From the NCBI RefSeq assembly GCF_000330505.1, contig NW_004440095.1:3158-58797 (forward strand): DNA of 55,640 bases. Reading direction: 5' to 3'. Positions within the stretch are counted from its first letter, which is position 1; every line of letters begins with the position of its first letter. A program made the position numbers and the translations under genes. This stretch comes from Entamoeba invadens IP1 (lineage: Eukaryota; Evosea; Mastigamoebida; Endamoebidae). Below, in pieces: positions 34,035 through 43,994 of the stretch. The notes beneath the pieces were generated by a model. It saw nothing but the letters and a program-made list of their open reading frames with translations, did no database searches and was not told the origin of the DNA.

Positions 34035-34160
34035 TCTGCTGAAAGCAAAAATAAAATATCAGAGGCGTTCATGTGTTTAATAGAAGACGTTTTGAATGAA
34101 AGAATGAAGAAACATGTGGTTGGTGTTATCAAACATCATAATAAATGTGTTTTTTGTTGA
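34035..34160 (+). CDS. C-terminal end of a Ras/Rab-type small GTPase (5' end in gap)
   Basis: Open from the first base after the gap: 'SAESKNKISEAFMCLIEDVL' matches the G5 box and last helix of Ras-superfamily GTPases (S-A-K/E-x-x-x-x-V/I-x-E-A-F), followed by a basic linker and the C-terminus CVFC, a plausible CAAX prenylation box. Forty-one codons and TGA are visible. The nucleotide-binding part lies in the unsequenced gap. It could be an intact gene or a fragment. The minus-strand frame over this region is a shadow. Confidence 0.6.
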   Translation, partial: SAESKNKISEAFMCLIEDVLNERMKKHVVGVIKHHNKCVFC

Positions 34161-34522
34161 TAAAAGGTTTTATTTTATAAATAAACATATCAAATATTAT
34201 GGAAATATTATGTGGCTACATATTTTATTTATAATTAAACGTCTTTAATTAAGAATAAAACAGATGTAGTTTTGTGTGGTTTTGATGTTTAACAATAATA
34301 AAGAATACTGTTGATTCTTCCAATAAAAATCCCTTACAAATGAAAAGTTTACATTTGAGTTATTCATATTTTTTTCTCTGCTCATTTAATATGGTTTGTT
34401 ACAAATTAATTAAAATTAATCATTTTTTATTTTTATAATTTAAATTCAAAAATGGTTTTAACCAAATTTATGTTGTATGTTGTCTATTTAAACAATTTGT
34501 AATAGAAAATCGTAATTCTCAA
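34161..34522. other. 5' region of the second receptor kinase
   Basis: AT-rich with no gene. No transcription signal could be assigned with confidence. Confidence 0.4.
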
Positions 34523-37500
34523 ATGACACTCTTTTTTTATGAGTTATTGTTTATATCATTTTTTCATGCAGAGAAAACCTTTGGGAATATTGCATGTGAT
34601 TACGGTAATTATATAAATAACAACAATTGTATTCTTTGTTCGGTTGGAAATTACTGTCCAGATGGTCTCAATATGCATCCATGTAAACCAGGAACATATT
34701 CTTCTGCAAAAGGATCAACTCAATGTGAAGTTTGCAATGAAGGTTATTATTCAACAGAAGGATCTTCTGTATGTTCTATTTGTGTTACTGAAACATGTTC
34801 ATCATGTAATAACCAAAATGGTAATTGTCTTTCTTGTAATCCCGGAAGTGGATTTATATCAAACAATAAATGTGAAAAATGTTTACCTGGCTATTATTCT
34901 ACAGGAGGAACCTTTTCTTGCTCATCATGTCTTCCAAATTATTATTCTTATCTTGGATCTTCAAGTTGTATAGAGTGTGACTCTTATTGTTTATCTTGTA
35001 ACAAAACAAATGGAAATTGTCTTTCTTGTTATAAAGGATCTCGATTATCCGAAGGCAGATGCTTACCATGCCAAGCAGGAACATTTCAAAGTGGTAACAG
35101 TTGCTATCCATGTGGTGGTGATAATAGCTTTTCTCTTGTAAATAGTACGGAGTGTACCAAATGTACCAATTGTACAACATGTGAGAAAAAAACTGGAAAG
35201 TGTACATCATGTAAAGAAGGACACATTTTAACAAATGGTTTGTGTTTTATTTGTGCAAGCGGCACATTTTACAACGAAACGGGGAAATTTTGTCAAAAAT
35301 GTGTTATTGGATCATTTTCATCTGAAGAAGGAAGTCTGAAATGTGAAGAATGTCCAAGTGGATCTTATTCTGATAACGAGGGAGCATCTCTATGTACTGA
35401 TTGTGACGATTCATGCAGTGAAAAACAGTGTAATAAAGATAGTGGATATTGCATTTCATGTTTAGCAGGAAGTATCAATAATTTCAAAACATGTTTAATT
35501 TGTAGTGGAGGGACATTTGCAAATGCAGAAACAAACACGTGTGATTTTTGTCCGGCTGGAACGTATTCAAAAGATGGTTCGATAGTGTGCGTCACATGTG
35601 AAGAAAACATGTATTCATTAGAAAAATCAGATAAGTGTACTCATTGTAATGATAAATGCAAAACATGTAATAAAACAAATGGAAAATGTGTGACCTGTGT
35701 TTCTGGTTATAGTTTAGATATTTCTGGAATTTGTATTATTTGTCCAATTGGTACATACTCTTTGGACTCTCAATGTATTGAATGTGATAATGGCCATTAC
35801 CAAAACAAAGAAGGACAAAATATTTGTATTCCTTGTAATATTTCATGTTCTTCTTGTGGTAAAACAGATGGAAATTGTTTTGATTGTAAACCTGGATACG
35901 GTTTCATTAATGACAAATGTTTGATTTGTGAAGATAAAGAATACTCAGAGGGTGGTACTTCTCCGTGTACACCATGTCCAATTGTTTGTGAAAATTGCAT
36001 TCGAGAAAGTGGAGTATGTACTTCATGTCAACCTGGATACAAAGAGATTACAAACAACGGAAATAAAAACTGTGTTTCATGTTCTTCAAATGGTAATTGT
36101 TTTTCTTGTGATTCGAATGAAAATGAATCACAACGAAAATGTGTTGAATGTTTGAGTGGATATTATTTAGATAACAACACGTGTTTGACTTGTTCAAATA
36201 TAAGTTCTTGTGAAGACTGTTCAACAATAGCCAAAGAGTGTTATTCATGTGCTAATAATTTGATTACAGATGGAACTCTCTGTGTAATGTGCGATGTAGG
36301 GAAAGTAAAAACAAACAAGAAAATATGTTCAGAATGTTATCTTGTCATCAACAATTGTCAACTTTGTGAATATAATAATGGGAATCCAAAATGTACATTG
36401 TGTTTTTCTCCATATTTTATTGAAAATGGAAAATGTGTTTTGTCATATTCAAATTCAACTCATTTTAATTACGAAACAAAACACAAAACAATTAATGATG
36501 ATGGGTGCATACTTCAAGTAAACTCATCATGTTTTTCTTGCAATAAAGATAATCATCTACATGAAGCAAAATGCAAACCGAAAGATAATAATTGCCAAAA
36601 ATACTCAAAAGCAACTTGTGAAATGTGTGAAACAAATGTCATAACAACAAATGGAAATTGTTTATTAAATGGGGAGTGCAAATATCAACTGACTCAAAAC
36701 GAGAACATAATTTGTTTAATTTGTAACAATAACACAGATTGTGGATTACATGATGCAAATTGCCAATATACACAAAACGAGTTTTGTTATTTGGCAAATC
36801 CTAATTATTACACAACTTTTGACAAATTTGGTCAAACCAAATCATGTGAAAATGCACAAATTTGTCGATTGGAAAATGGCAAAATGGTTGATTTTAGTTG
36901 CAATGAAATTTTTGTGTTAACTTCAAATTTTAAATGTGGATCCGATTCAAAGTGTATGATTATAAAAGGAAGTGACTGTGTTGAATGTACAAAAGATACT
37001 CATATGAATAACAGTATATGTATTTCCAATAATATTGATTGCTCAATACAAAACAATAATGTATGTATTTTATGTAACAATAAAATAACAGTCGAAGGTA
37101 AATGTATTTCAATTGAATCTATTCAATGCAAAGATTTTGGCGATAATATTTGTAAAACATGTAAAGATAATTATTACAAAGGTGTTGAAACGTGTTTACC
37201 AAAGGAAGGGAAATATGAAAATTGCCAATTCGTTGATATAGTTACTGAATCTTGTTTTGAGTGTACCAAACCATATCTTCTTGTCGAAAAACAATGTGTA
37301 ACACTAAGCGAAGAAAATGATACAACAAATGTAAATTCGTCTTCAAAAACAACGACTGAATATGACGACAACTGTGTTGAAAGAAGTTCAAAGGGGTGTT
37401 TTAGATGTTCTGATGGATATTATTTAATAAATTCTAGTTGCCAACCGTGTCTAGCTCCTTGTACTTTTTGTTCCAATGAAACATATTGTACCAAATGTAA

Positions 37501-39379
37501 TAAATATTCGTATGCGGCAAATGGTAAATGCTTTGAAATAAATGAATTGTTAAGTGTTTGTGAAAAAATGATGTCAACATATGATGGGTGTGTTGTGTGT
37601 AAAAGTGGGTATATGCGATCTTCAGATGGCAAGAAATGTGAAAAGTGTGACATATCGTGTAAAACTTGCTTAAATGATGGGGATTGTTTGGTTTGTAATG
37701 ACACGTATTACAGAACACCAAATAATATAACAAAATATTGCAGTCCACAAGATGAACTTACAAATTGTTTAAATAAAACGACAAATGGGTGTACGCAATG
37801 CGAAAATGGGTTTGCATTGAAAGACAATTTGTGTCGAAAGTGTGGTGATAATTGCACTACATGTGATGAATATTTTGATTGTTCCAAATGCGAAAATGAC
37901 ACTATTTTAATTAATAATAAATGTGTTCATTACTCACAAATAAGTAATTGTATATCATCGGATGATTCTGTTTGTTCAAAGTGTTCAGATGGTTATAAAT
38001 TGAGTAGCGACAAACTTGAATGTGCCAAAATATTTAATTATGGGCTGGTAATAATATTACCAATTGTTTCTGCTGTGGCAATACTATTTTTTATTATCTT
38101 ATTGATAACAATTGTTTTAATCATATTTAACAAGAAGAAAGAAAAAACGTTAACAGAAAATATTTGTATTTTCAAGATGAACCGTTCTAATATAATAATG
38201 ACAAAAATTGGTGACGAAATTCTTTCAAACAAACAAGCAATATCTTTTGGAGAACAAAACGAAGAAATTGGAATTGCAGTTGAAAGCCGTGAACTTATCT
38301 GTGTTGGGAATGGTTCAAAAAGTCATTTAAAAGTGCAAATCTCAACAAAAACAAGTGCAAATAAATACACAATAAGAACCGAACCAAAAATAATCACTCT
38401 TAAAAGTGGTTTTGCATGTGAATTTGAAATATTTTTAACACCTCTTTGCACTATGCATTTAGTAGATGAAATAGTTTTGGTTGCTCTTGATTTGACAACT
38501 GGTAAACAAAACACGACTTCAATCAAAATAACAGCGCAAACAAAGAACTCAACAAGACTTGATTATGATGAAATAATAGAAGAAAAGAAACTTGGCGAGG
38601 GTTCATTTGGAATTGTATACAAAGGGAGTTATCGGGGAAATACGGTGGCAATAAAGAAGATGAAACAGTTATCAAATGAAGAGTGTGAACTTTCTGAATT
38701 TGATAATGAAATCAACATGTTAGACAAATTCAGGAGTGAGTATATTGTCCACTTTTTTGGTGCTGTTTTAATACCAAACAAGATCTGTATGGTCACTGAA
38801 TTTGCACAATATGGAAGTTTGGCAGATTTAATTAAAAATAGTAATGAAGAACAAATTGAAATGAATGTGCGAATAAAAATGATATTAGACTCTGCTAAAG
38901 GAATTACGTATTTACATGAAAATGGGATATTACACAGAGATATTAAACCAGATAATATCTTGGTGTTTTCGTTTGACTTAAATGAAAGGGTGATTGCAAA
39001 GTTAACAGACTTTGGGAGTGCTAGAAATATAAATTTATTGATGACTAACATGACATTTACCAAAGGTATCGGAACACCAAAATACATGGCTCCTGAAATT
39101 TTAAAACAAGAAAAATACACCAAAAGCTCGGATGTGTATTCATTTGCAATAACGATGTATGAAGTGTTTGGGTGGTGTGATGTTTATCCAAAAGAAATAT
39201 TTAAATACCCATGGAAAATAGCAGATTTTGTTGTTATTGGGAAACGTGTTGATAAAAAGGAAAGCATTCCTGATAATATGTTTGAGATAATTCGAAACTG
39301 TTGGAAACAAAATAAAAATGAAAGAATTCAAATAAAAGAAATTACAAATATACTTGAGAGAAGTTTTTCAAATAAATAA
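34523..39379 (+). CDS. TMK-family CXXC-rich receptor protein kinase, large, intronless
   Basis: 1618 residues in one uninterrupted exon. A signal peptide (MTLFFYELLFISFFHAEKTFG) is followed by about 1150 residues of cysteine-rich repeats; the first half has GCC2/GCC3-like units (C-x-x-G-x-Y-S-x-x-G-S-x-x-C-x-x-C), the second looser C-x-x-C units. One membrane span lies at about 1172-1200 ('GLVIILPIVSAVAILFFIIL', then KKKEK). After a beta-rich juxtamembrane domain the kinase spans about 1350-1615: GEGSFG (about 1358), VAIKK with K1378, HRDIKPDN with D1473, DFG with D1496, GTPKYMAPE, and 'SSDVYSFAITMYEVF'. All catalytic residues are present. It differs from its upstream neighbour in ectodomain design and lacks the acidic/serine tail, so the two belong to different TMK subfamilies. 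The kinase relic at 13547-13847 resembles this one. Confidence 0.95.
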   Translation: MTLFFYELLFISFFHAEKTFGNIACDYGNYINNNNCILCSVGNYCPDGLNMHPCKPGTYSSAKGSTQCEVCNEGYYSTEGSSVCSICVTETCSSCNNQNGNCLSCNPGSGFISNNKCEKCLPGYYSTGGTFSCSSCLPNYYSYLGSSSCIECDSYCLSCNKTNGNCLSCYKGSRLSEGRCLPCQAGTFQSGNSCYPCGGDNSFSLVNSTECTKCTNCTTCEKKTGKCTSCKEGHILTNGLCFICASGTFYNETGKFCQKCVIGSFSSEEGSLKCEECPSGSYSDNEGASLCTDCDDSCSEKQCNKDSGYCISCLAGSINNFKTCLICSGGTFANAETNTCDFCPAGTYSKDGSIVCVTCEENMYSLEKSDKCTHCNDKCKTCNKTNGKCVTCVSGYSLDISGICIICPIGTYSLDSQCIECDNGHYQNKEGQNICIPCNISCSSCGKTDGNCFDCKPGYGFINDKCLICEDKEYSEGGTSPCTPCPIVCENCIRESGVCTSCQPGYKEITNNGNKNCVSCSSNGNCFSCDSNENESQRKCVECLSGYYLDNNTCLTCSNISSCEDCSTIAKECYSCANNLITDGTLCVMCDVGKVKTNKKICSECYLVINNCQLCEYNNGNPKCTLCFSPYFIENGKCVLSYSNSTHFNYETKHKTINDDGCILQVNSSCFSCNKDNHLHEAKCKPKDNNCQKYSKATCEMCETNVITTNGNCLLNGECKYQLTQNENIICLICNNNTDCGLHDANCQYTQNEFCYLANPNYYTTFDKFGQTKSCENAQICRLENGKMVDFSCNEIFVLTSNFKCGSDSKCMIIKGSDCVECTKDTHMNNSICISNNIDCSIQNNNVCILCNNKITVEGKCISIESIQCKDFGDNICKTCKDNYYKGVETCLPKEGKYENCQFVDIVTESCFECTKPYLLVEKQCVTLSEENDTTNVNSSSKTTTEYDDNCVERSSKGCFRCSDGYYLINSSCQPCLAPCTFCSNETYCTKCNKYSYAANGKCFEINELLSVCEKMMSTYDGCVVCKSGYMRSSDGKKCEKCDISCKTCLNDGDCLVCNDTYYRTPNNITKYCSPQDELTNCLNKTTNGCTQCENGFALKDNLCRKCGDNCTTCDEYFDCSKCENDTILINNKCVHYSQISNCISSDDSVCSKCSDGYKLSSDKLECAKIFNYGLVIILPIVSAVAILFFIILLITIVLIIFNKKKEKTLTENICIFKMNRSNIIMTKIGDEILSNKQAISFGEQNEEIGIAVESRELICVGNGSKSHLKVQISTKTSANKYTIRTEPKIITLKSGFACEFEIFLTPLCTMHLVDEIVLVALDLTTGKQNTTSIKITAQTKNSTRLDYDEIIEEKKLGEGSFGIVYKGSYRGNTVAIKKMKQLSNEECELSEFDNEINMLDKFRSEYIVHFFGAVLIPNKICMVTEFAQYGSLADLIKNSNEEQIEMNVRIKMILDSAKGITYLHENGILHRDIKPDNILVFSFDLNERVIAKLTDFGSARNINLLMTNMTFTKGIGTPKYMAPEILKQEKYTKSSDVYSFAITMYEVFGWCDVYPKEIFKYPWKIADFVVIGKRVDKKESIPDNMFEIIRNCWKQNKNERIQIKEITNILERSFSNK

Positions 39380-39876
39380 AACACCGTTATTAATTATTTT
39401 TGTCATTGAAATGTGTTAAATCAAAAAGAAACAGTTGCAGTTTTTTATTTAAATTTTTTAGTTATTAAAACTTTTTAATAACAAATATTTGAAAATATTT
39501 TTAATAAAATAATATTATTTAATAATAAACATTTTATATAATAACCTCTACATTTCACTATTATGTTTAACTCTATTTTTGTTTTTTTGGTGTAAATTAC
39601 AAAAAAAATAACCTATTAAATTGATAAACGAATACAAATAATTGATTAAAAAGCGAAATAACGAACTATAAATCCAACAATAACATACTCAATATTTTAA
39701 ATTCATCGACAAATAAGTCAACACTTTTACAACAAAATATTATTGTATATATTAATATATTTATTTGGTTTTTATAATTAAAAATAAAGAATTTATTATA
39801 TTATTTTTTAGTGTTTTTTAAATGTAATAAGAAATGAAAAACACACTTTAAAATGTAAAAAAACAACTAATTTGTC
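39380..39876. other. Intergenic, no gene seen
   Basis: AT-rich spacer between the receptor kinase and the beta-helix protein. Confidence 0.5.
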
Positions 39877-41355
39877 ATGTGTCCCTCTTTACTTATTGTT
39901 TTTGTTGTCGCCATGTTTGCCAATTCGAAATATATTCACATAAGTCTAACGGGGAATATCACTACTTTAAAGACAGCTTGTTCCCAAGTCGAGCCGGGTG
40001 ATGTGATTGAATTTTCCAGTGGCATTTATCCACCACAAGAAGTCCCCCGGCTGACAAATGGCACTGCCGACCATCCGATCATCATTCGTGCCGCTTTGAA
40101 TGCTGCAGTTACTTTTCAGACATTCACAGGAAGTTCCTCTGTATTTAAAGTTCTTAATTCTTCCAACATTATCGTAGAAGGTCCATTTACAGTTCGTAGT
40201 GGGACGGGGTACAGTGTCAGTGTTCAAAACTCCACGAACGTGACGCTCTCCAATTTCAAAATATATAACTCGACAAATTGGGCGATGTTTGCCTCTGGAG
40301 TTAATATTGTTATTAAAAACAATTATGCGGAGGATTGTGTGATGGCGCATGAAAATTGCAAAACAAGCAGTTGGATGCAATGTTTTGTGACCGGTGCGAT
40401 AGCCCCAAAGGTCCCCATTCTCTCCCGAAATATCACAATTGAGAACAATGAAATCACAAAGTCATGGGGCGAAGGTATTGACATCATTTTGTGCACCGAT
40501 TGCACAGTCATAAACAACTATTTGCACGACGTTTTCCCTATTGAAATTTACATTGACAACGCACACAATGTCGTTGTCGAAAATAACACTTTGAAATTCT
40601 CAAATCAGTCAATTTGTCCACAAAATATGCAATACCACGCCATAGCTATTGGGAATGAAGATTGGCCTGAAAAGGTTGTTTCAACGACAAATATAACGAT
40701 ACGAAATAACTTCATTTGGGGCTCTGGATTTGGAGTTGGGTATTGGGGGTGGAGCGACGTCGCTTATTATAGTGACATTGTGATAACTCAAAACACATTT
40801 GTCAATGTCTACGGACTTACTATGGGATTCCAAAATGCGTGTCTCGTGAAGGGGAAGAGCAAAAACAATCAATTTAAAAACAACTTTGTGTACACGACGT
40901 ATAAATGGTATGCGGCAGTGGTGAACGAAACAGAAAAGAATGCGTGGAATATATCAGATAACGTGTACTATGGAGGATACGCCAAAATTATTGCTGACTC
41001 GTGGAATGGAAGTGACGGAAATGCACATTCAATACACTTTAGAGAAAATGACACGGCTTTTAGCGACTTTTTTAAAGGTGGGTATTTTGGAAATTGTTCG
41101 AATGAAAGTTATTATAATTGGAAAGTCGAAAAATACTGTTTTATCCCACATAAAGAGTCGGTGTTGTATCACAAAGGAGTATACGCGAAATACTCACATT
41201 TGGATGGGAAATTGGATATAGACGGTTTTGATTGCGCAAGAAATGAGATGAAACCAAGTATTGGAATGTCAGAAGGAGGATACGCGTGCAATCTGAATAA
41301 AGCAGAAAACGTTTTTGTTGGTATTTTAGTCGTGTTGATTATGATAATAATTTAA
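39877..41355 (+). CDS. Secreted/anchored right-handed parallel beta-helix protein
   Basis: A 492-residue protein with a signal peptide (MCPSLLIVFVVAMFANS). The next part 'LKTACSQVEPGDVIEFSSG' followed by 'GTADHPIIIRA' is the entry motif of pectin-lyase-fold proteins resembling chondroitinase-B/alginate-lyase-like beta-helices (A-x-P-G-D-x-I...G-x-Y...PI-x-I-x-A). Successive coils follow, marked by 'NITIENNEIT', 'CTDCTVINNYLH', 'NVVVENNTLKF' and 'NITIRNNFIWG'. There are many N-x-S/T glycosylation sites. The C-terminus is hydrophobic ('AENVFVGILVVLIMIII'), suiting a GPI signal or a tail anchor. Likely role: a cell-surface or secreted polysaccharide-binding or -degrading protein. I cannot confirm catalytic residues, so enzymatic activity is unproven. 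No frameshift, no intron. Confidence 0.85.
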   Translation: MCPSLLIVFVVAMFANSKYIHISLTGNITTLKTACSQVEPGDVIEFSSGIYPPQEVPRLTNGTADHPIIIRAALNAAVTFQTFTGSSSVFKVLNSSNIIVEGPFTVRSGTGYSVSVQNSTNVTLSNFKIYNSTNWAMFASGVNIVIKNNYAEDCVMAHENCKTSSWMQCFVTGAIAPKVPILSRNITIENNEITKSWGEGIDIILCTDCTVINNYLHDVFPIEIYIDNAHNVVVENNTLKFSNQSICPQNMQYHAIAIGNEDWPEKVVSTTNITIRNNFIWGSGFGVGYWGWSDVAYYSDIVITQNTFVNVYGLTMGFQNACLVKGKSKNNQFKNNFVYTTYKWYAAVVNETEKNAWNISDNVYYGGYAKIIADSWNGSDGNAHSIHFRENDTAFSDFFKGGYFGNCSNESYYNWKVEKYCFIPHKESVLYHKGVYAKYSHLDGKLDIDGFDCARNEMKPSIGMSEGGYACNLNKAENVFVGILVVLIMIII

Positions 41356-42292
41356 CAACATTATTTGTTATTTTCTATTATTATTACTATTTAATTTCAT
41401 ATAACTATCAAGCCAAACAAAGAATTCAATTAAGATATCGAGACGCCTCTATTTGGGTATGAATTCCGAATTTATACACAATAATAATGTAAGTTACAAC
41501 ATAATTATTTACAGTTGGTTAGAAACGTTGGCTCCACATGGAGATTGATTCAATTCGCGCGTGGATTGAATGACTGACAAGCTCATTAAACAAGCGCTGT
41601 GTTTTGTTAAGCAACTTGATGATGTTTGAAAGTTCTAATTAGTTGCAATCAATCCATTGCCTCGAAATGCTGTGTTTTAGTTTTTGGTTGTTAAATTCTG
41701 TTGCATCGACTATACAAACAACAGAATGATTTTTTTTATACTTTTAATAATGAGTTTTTATATGTTTGCTAAACCTATATTTTTAATTCCAAAAACAAAC
41801 ATTGAGTGGTTGCTATTGACTTTGTATTGTATTGCCAAAAACATGAGAATAAAATGTCGTTTTTCTATTCGAAGTGTTAATTATATTGACCCGAATTAAA
41901 ATATTTTAACAAAAAGTTTGGTTTTATTTTCCATTGTTTGGTTTTACAAGTATTTTAATATTTTTTTGTTTTTTTGAAGTTTTATTAATGTTTTTAAAAT
42001 AATACAAAATGTTTTCAAATAAAAAAAGCGATTACAACCAAACAACATTCGCCACAAACATTTGAATTGGTTAGCAACGTAAAAAATATACGAATACGTG
42101 AATAAAAGATTGTTGTAAATGAAAATGACAACAGTTAACACTGATGATCTCGATTATTTAGTAAGAAAATCAAAGAATGAAATGGAAAGTGCAATATTGG
42201 TTATGAATTATGTCAATTCATTTGTAAACAAAAAAAATATGGAATTTCAAAAAATAAGTCTCGAAATAAGTGTCAAAGTCAAGGAAGGCTGT
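41356..42292. other. Intergenic with a tRNA-like relic and a short frame
   Basis: Bases 41510-41560 (CAGTTGGTTAGAAACGTTGG, then CTCCACATGG and GATTCAATTC) resemble the D arm, anticodon region and T arm of a tRNA, but the acceptor stem does not pair, so at most it is a relic. A 60-codon frame at 42119-42301 (MKMTTVNTDDLDYLVRKSKN...) runs into the first bases of the transposon and may be a truncated gene; the family is unknown. Confidence 0.35.
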
Positions 42293-42294
42293 TA

Positions 42295-42638
42295 CAGTTA
42301 GTTTCACAATAATTACTATTTTTACATAACAAATAGATTTTTGTTTCATAACAATTGGATTTGTATATTTGTTCAGCCCTGTTTCAAAACAATTGTTTTT
42401 TGTTGCACAATTTGTGTGATTGTTGCATAATTGGTAGTATTGTTGCATAATAATATTGGGTGTTTCAGAACTATTTATTTATCCTCAAATCAATATTTGA
42501 TTGTTCCAAAACTAAGAGTTGTTTCATAATTATTGTCTATTGTTTTAAAATAATATAGGATTATTGTATAATTGCTTTGTATTGTTTCAAAACAAAAATC
42601 AACAAAAATAACCAAAATAAATTTCAAAAAATATAAAA
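42295..42638 (+). repeat. Left 344-bp terminal inverted repeat
   Basis: Identical in reverse complement to 43995-44338. It contains about a dozen degenerate copies of the word TTGTTTCATAACAAT (variants include GTTGCACAATTTG, GTTGCATAATTGG, GTTCCAAAACTAA, GTTTCATAATTATT), spaced roughly 20-33 bases apart. Iterated words in long arms are often transposase binding sites in other transposons; that role is inferred here. Confidence 0.93.
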
Positions 42639-42777
42639 CTGTAAAACTACACTTTTTAATAAAATTTGTTAATTATAAACAGTTTTACAGTTATCATTGA
42701 ATAATAATTGTTAAACCAAATAAAAAAACTTAATGTGATTATAAGTCTTCACGTGAAAACACTTTACGAGTCACTAC

Positions 42778-43973
42778 CTAGTGAAATGAGTTATGACTCT
42801 GCGTATTTCAGCAGGTGTTATAAATTCAAAGCATTCTGCAATGTTTTAAATCATATCTTTTATATCAATATTCTGCAGATTACCAACCCAAAGATCATTT
42901 CAATTGGGTTACATTCGGGATTATATGGAGCATTGAACATTACTTTACAGCCTTTAGTCTCTGCATAAGGCACTAATAAATCCAAGTGTACCGAGGCGTT
43001 ATCCATAACAAAAACAATGTTGTTTCCATCTGCAGTGAACGCATCTACAAGTGTCTTGAAGTATCTTGTGAATATTGCACCATCCACTACTTTGTTAAAC
43101 AATTTGCAATAATTAGAACCCGTGTCACTGATGGCACAAACACAAGACAAATTAAATGTTGCAAGAGGTTGCTCTCTTATTTGTTTTTTGCCTCTCTCAC
43201 CCCACATTCGACTTCGAACGTTGTCAACTTTCCAATGGCTTTCATCAACAAACACCACTTGCATACCCGAGTCCATGTATTGTTGCAACGTTCTTTTCTT
43301 TTCGATTCTGAGTTGCTTGTTCTCATCAGTGTTTGCTCGGACCCCCTTATTGTAACCTCAGTAAAAGACAAAGGAGGAAGGTTCACTTCTTCCATTATAT
43401 TTTTGTTCTTGATATAACGACACATTCTTGACACACTAACAACTTCAAAATCAAGTTCCTCCCCCGTTCCAGTTTTTCCATTTCTTCTTCAGCAAGAGCC
43501 TTTTTGGTTTTTCTAAGAGTTTTTCCTTCAAGTGCACTTTTTGGCGACCGCAGAAAGGAGTGCTTAACTATATTTAAACTTTCTTCCTCTTTTTTTGGTT
43601 TAGATATATTTTCTCCTTTTGCTAACTGTCCCAATAACATCTTAAGTGATGACTCACCAATGCGGTTTTTCTCTTTATAATACTTCCAGTCTAATGCCTT
43701 AACATGTTCGGCATATTCTTCTGTTAGCGTCTTCCTCTGTGTTTCTGTTACAACAACGTATATCCTTTTGATCCTTTCCTCCTCCGATTGTTGAGCTGGG
43801 TGAACAATTGACGAAGGCGTGAGTGGGACCAACGAGGCGACAATATCTTCGGCTGATATTCTTTATGCTATTTCCACTGGTTGTGGTGCTTCTGCAACTG
43901 GGGGAACCTCTTCGTGGTTGAGGAATCCATCGACTTCATCCCGGTGGATGAATTCAAAAGAAGCGATAACCAT
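42778..43973 (-). pseudogene. IS630/Tc1/mariner (DDE_3) transposase with stops and frameshifts
   Basis: The likely start is the minus-strand ATG at 43973 (MVIASFEFIHRDEVDGFLNH). An in-frame TAA lies at 43865-43863. The frame then runs through a helical N-terminal DNA-binding part, slips at a G5 run near 43463, slips again at a G5 run near 43346 (each would be mended by one extra G), and reaches the catalytic core: 'MQVVFVDESHWKV' (first Asp), 'IVFVMDNASVHLD' (second Asp), 'APYNPECNPIEMIFG' (third acid, Glu), with 33 residues between the second Asp and the Glu, so DD33E by my count. After 'MIFGLV' another slip and a TAA break the C-terminal helix ('NIAECFEFITPAEIRRVITH') before stops at 42780. 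All three catalytic residues persist, but the copy cannot make a full protein. Confidence 0.9.
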
Positions 43974-43994
43974 CACTGTAATTTAAGTTCATAT

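Noticed and set aside
38629..39123. 164-codon minus-strand frame
   Set aside because: Lies wholly antisense to the kinase domain of the large TMK.
42300..42640. Possible CRISPR-like array (regularly spaced short repeats)
   Set aside because: The words are degenerate, spacing varies, and the whole block is one arm of a transposon in a eukaryotic genome.
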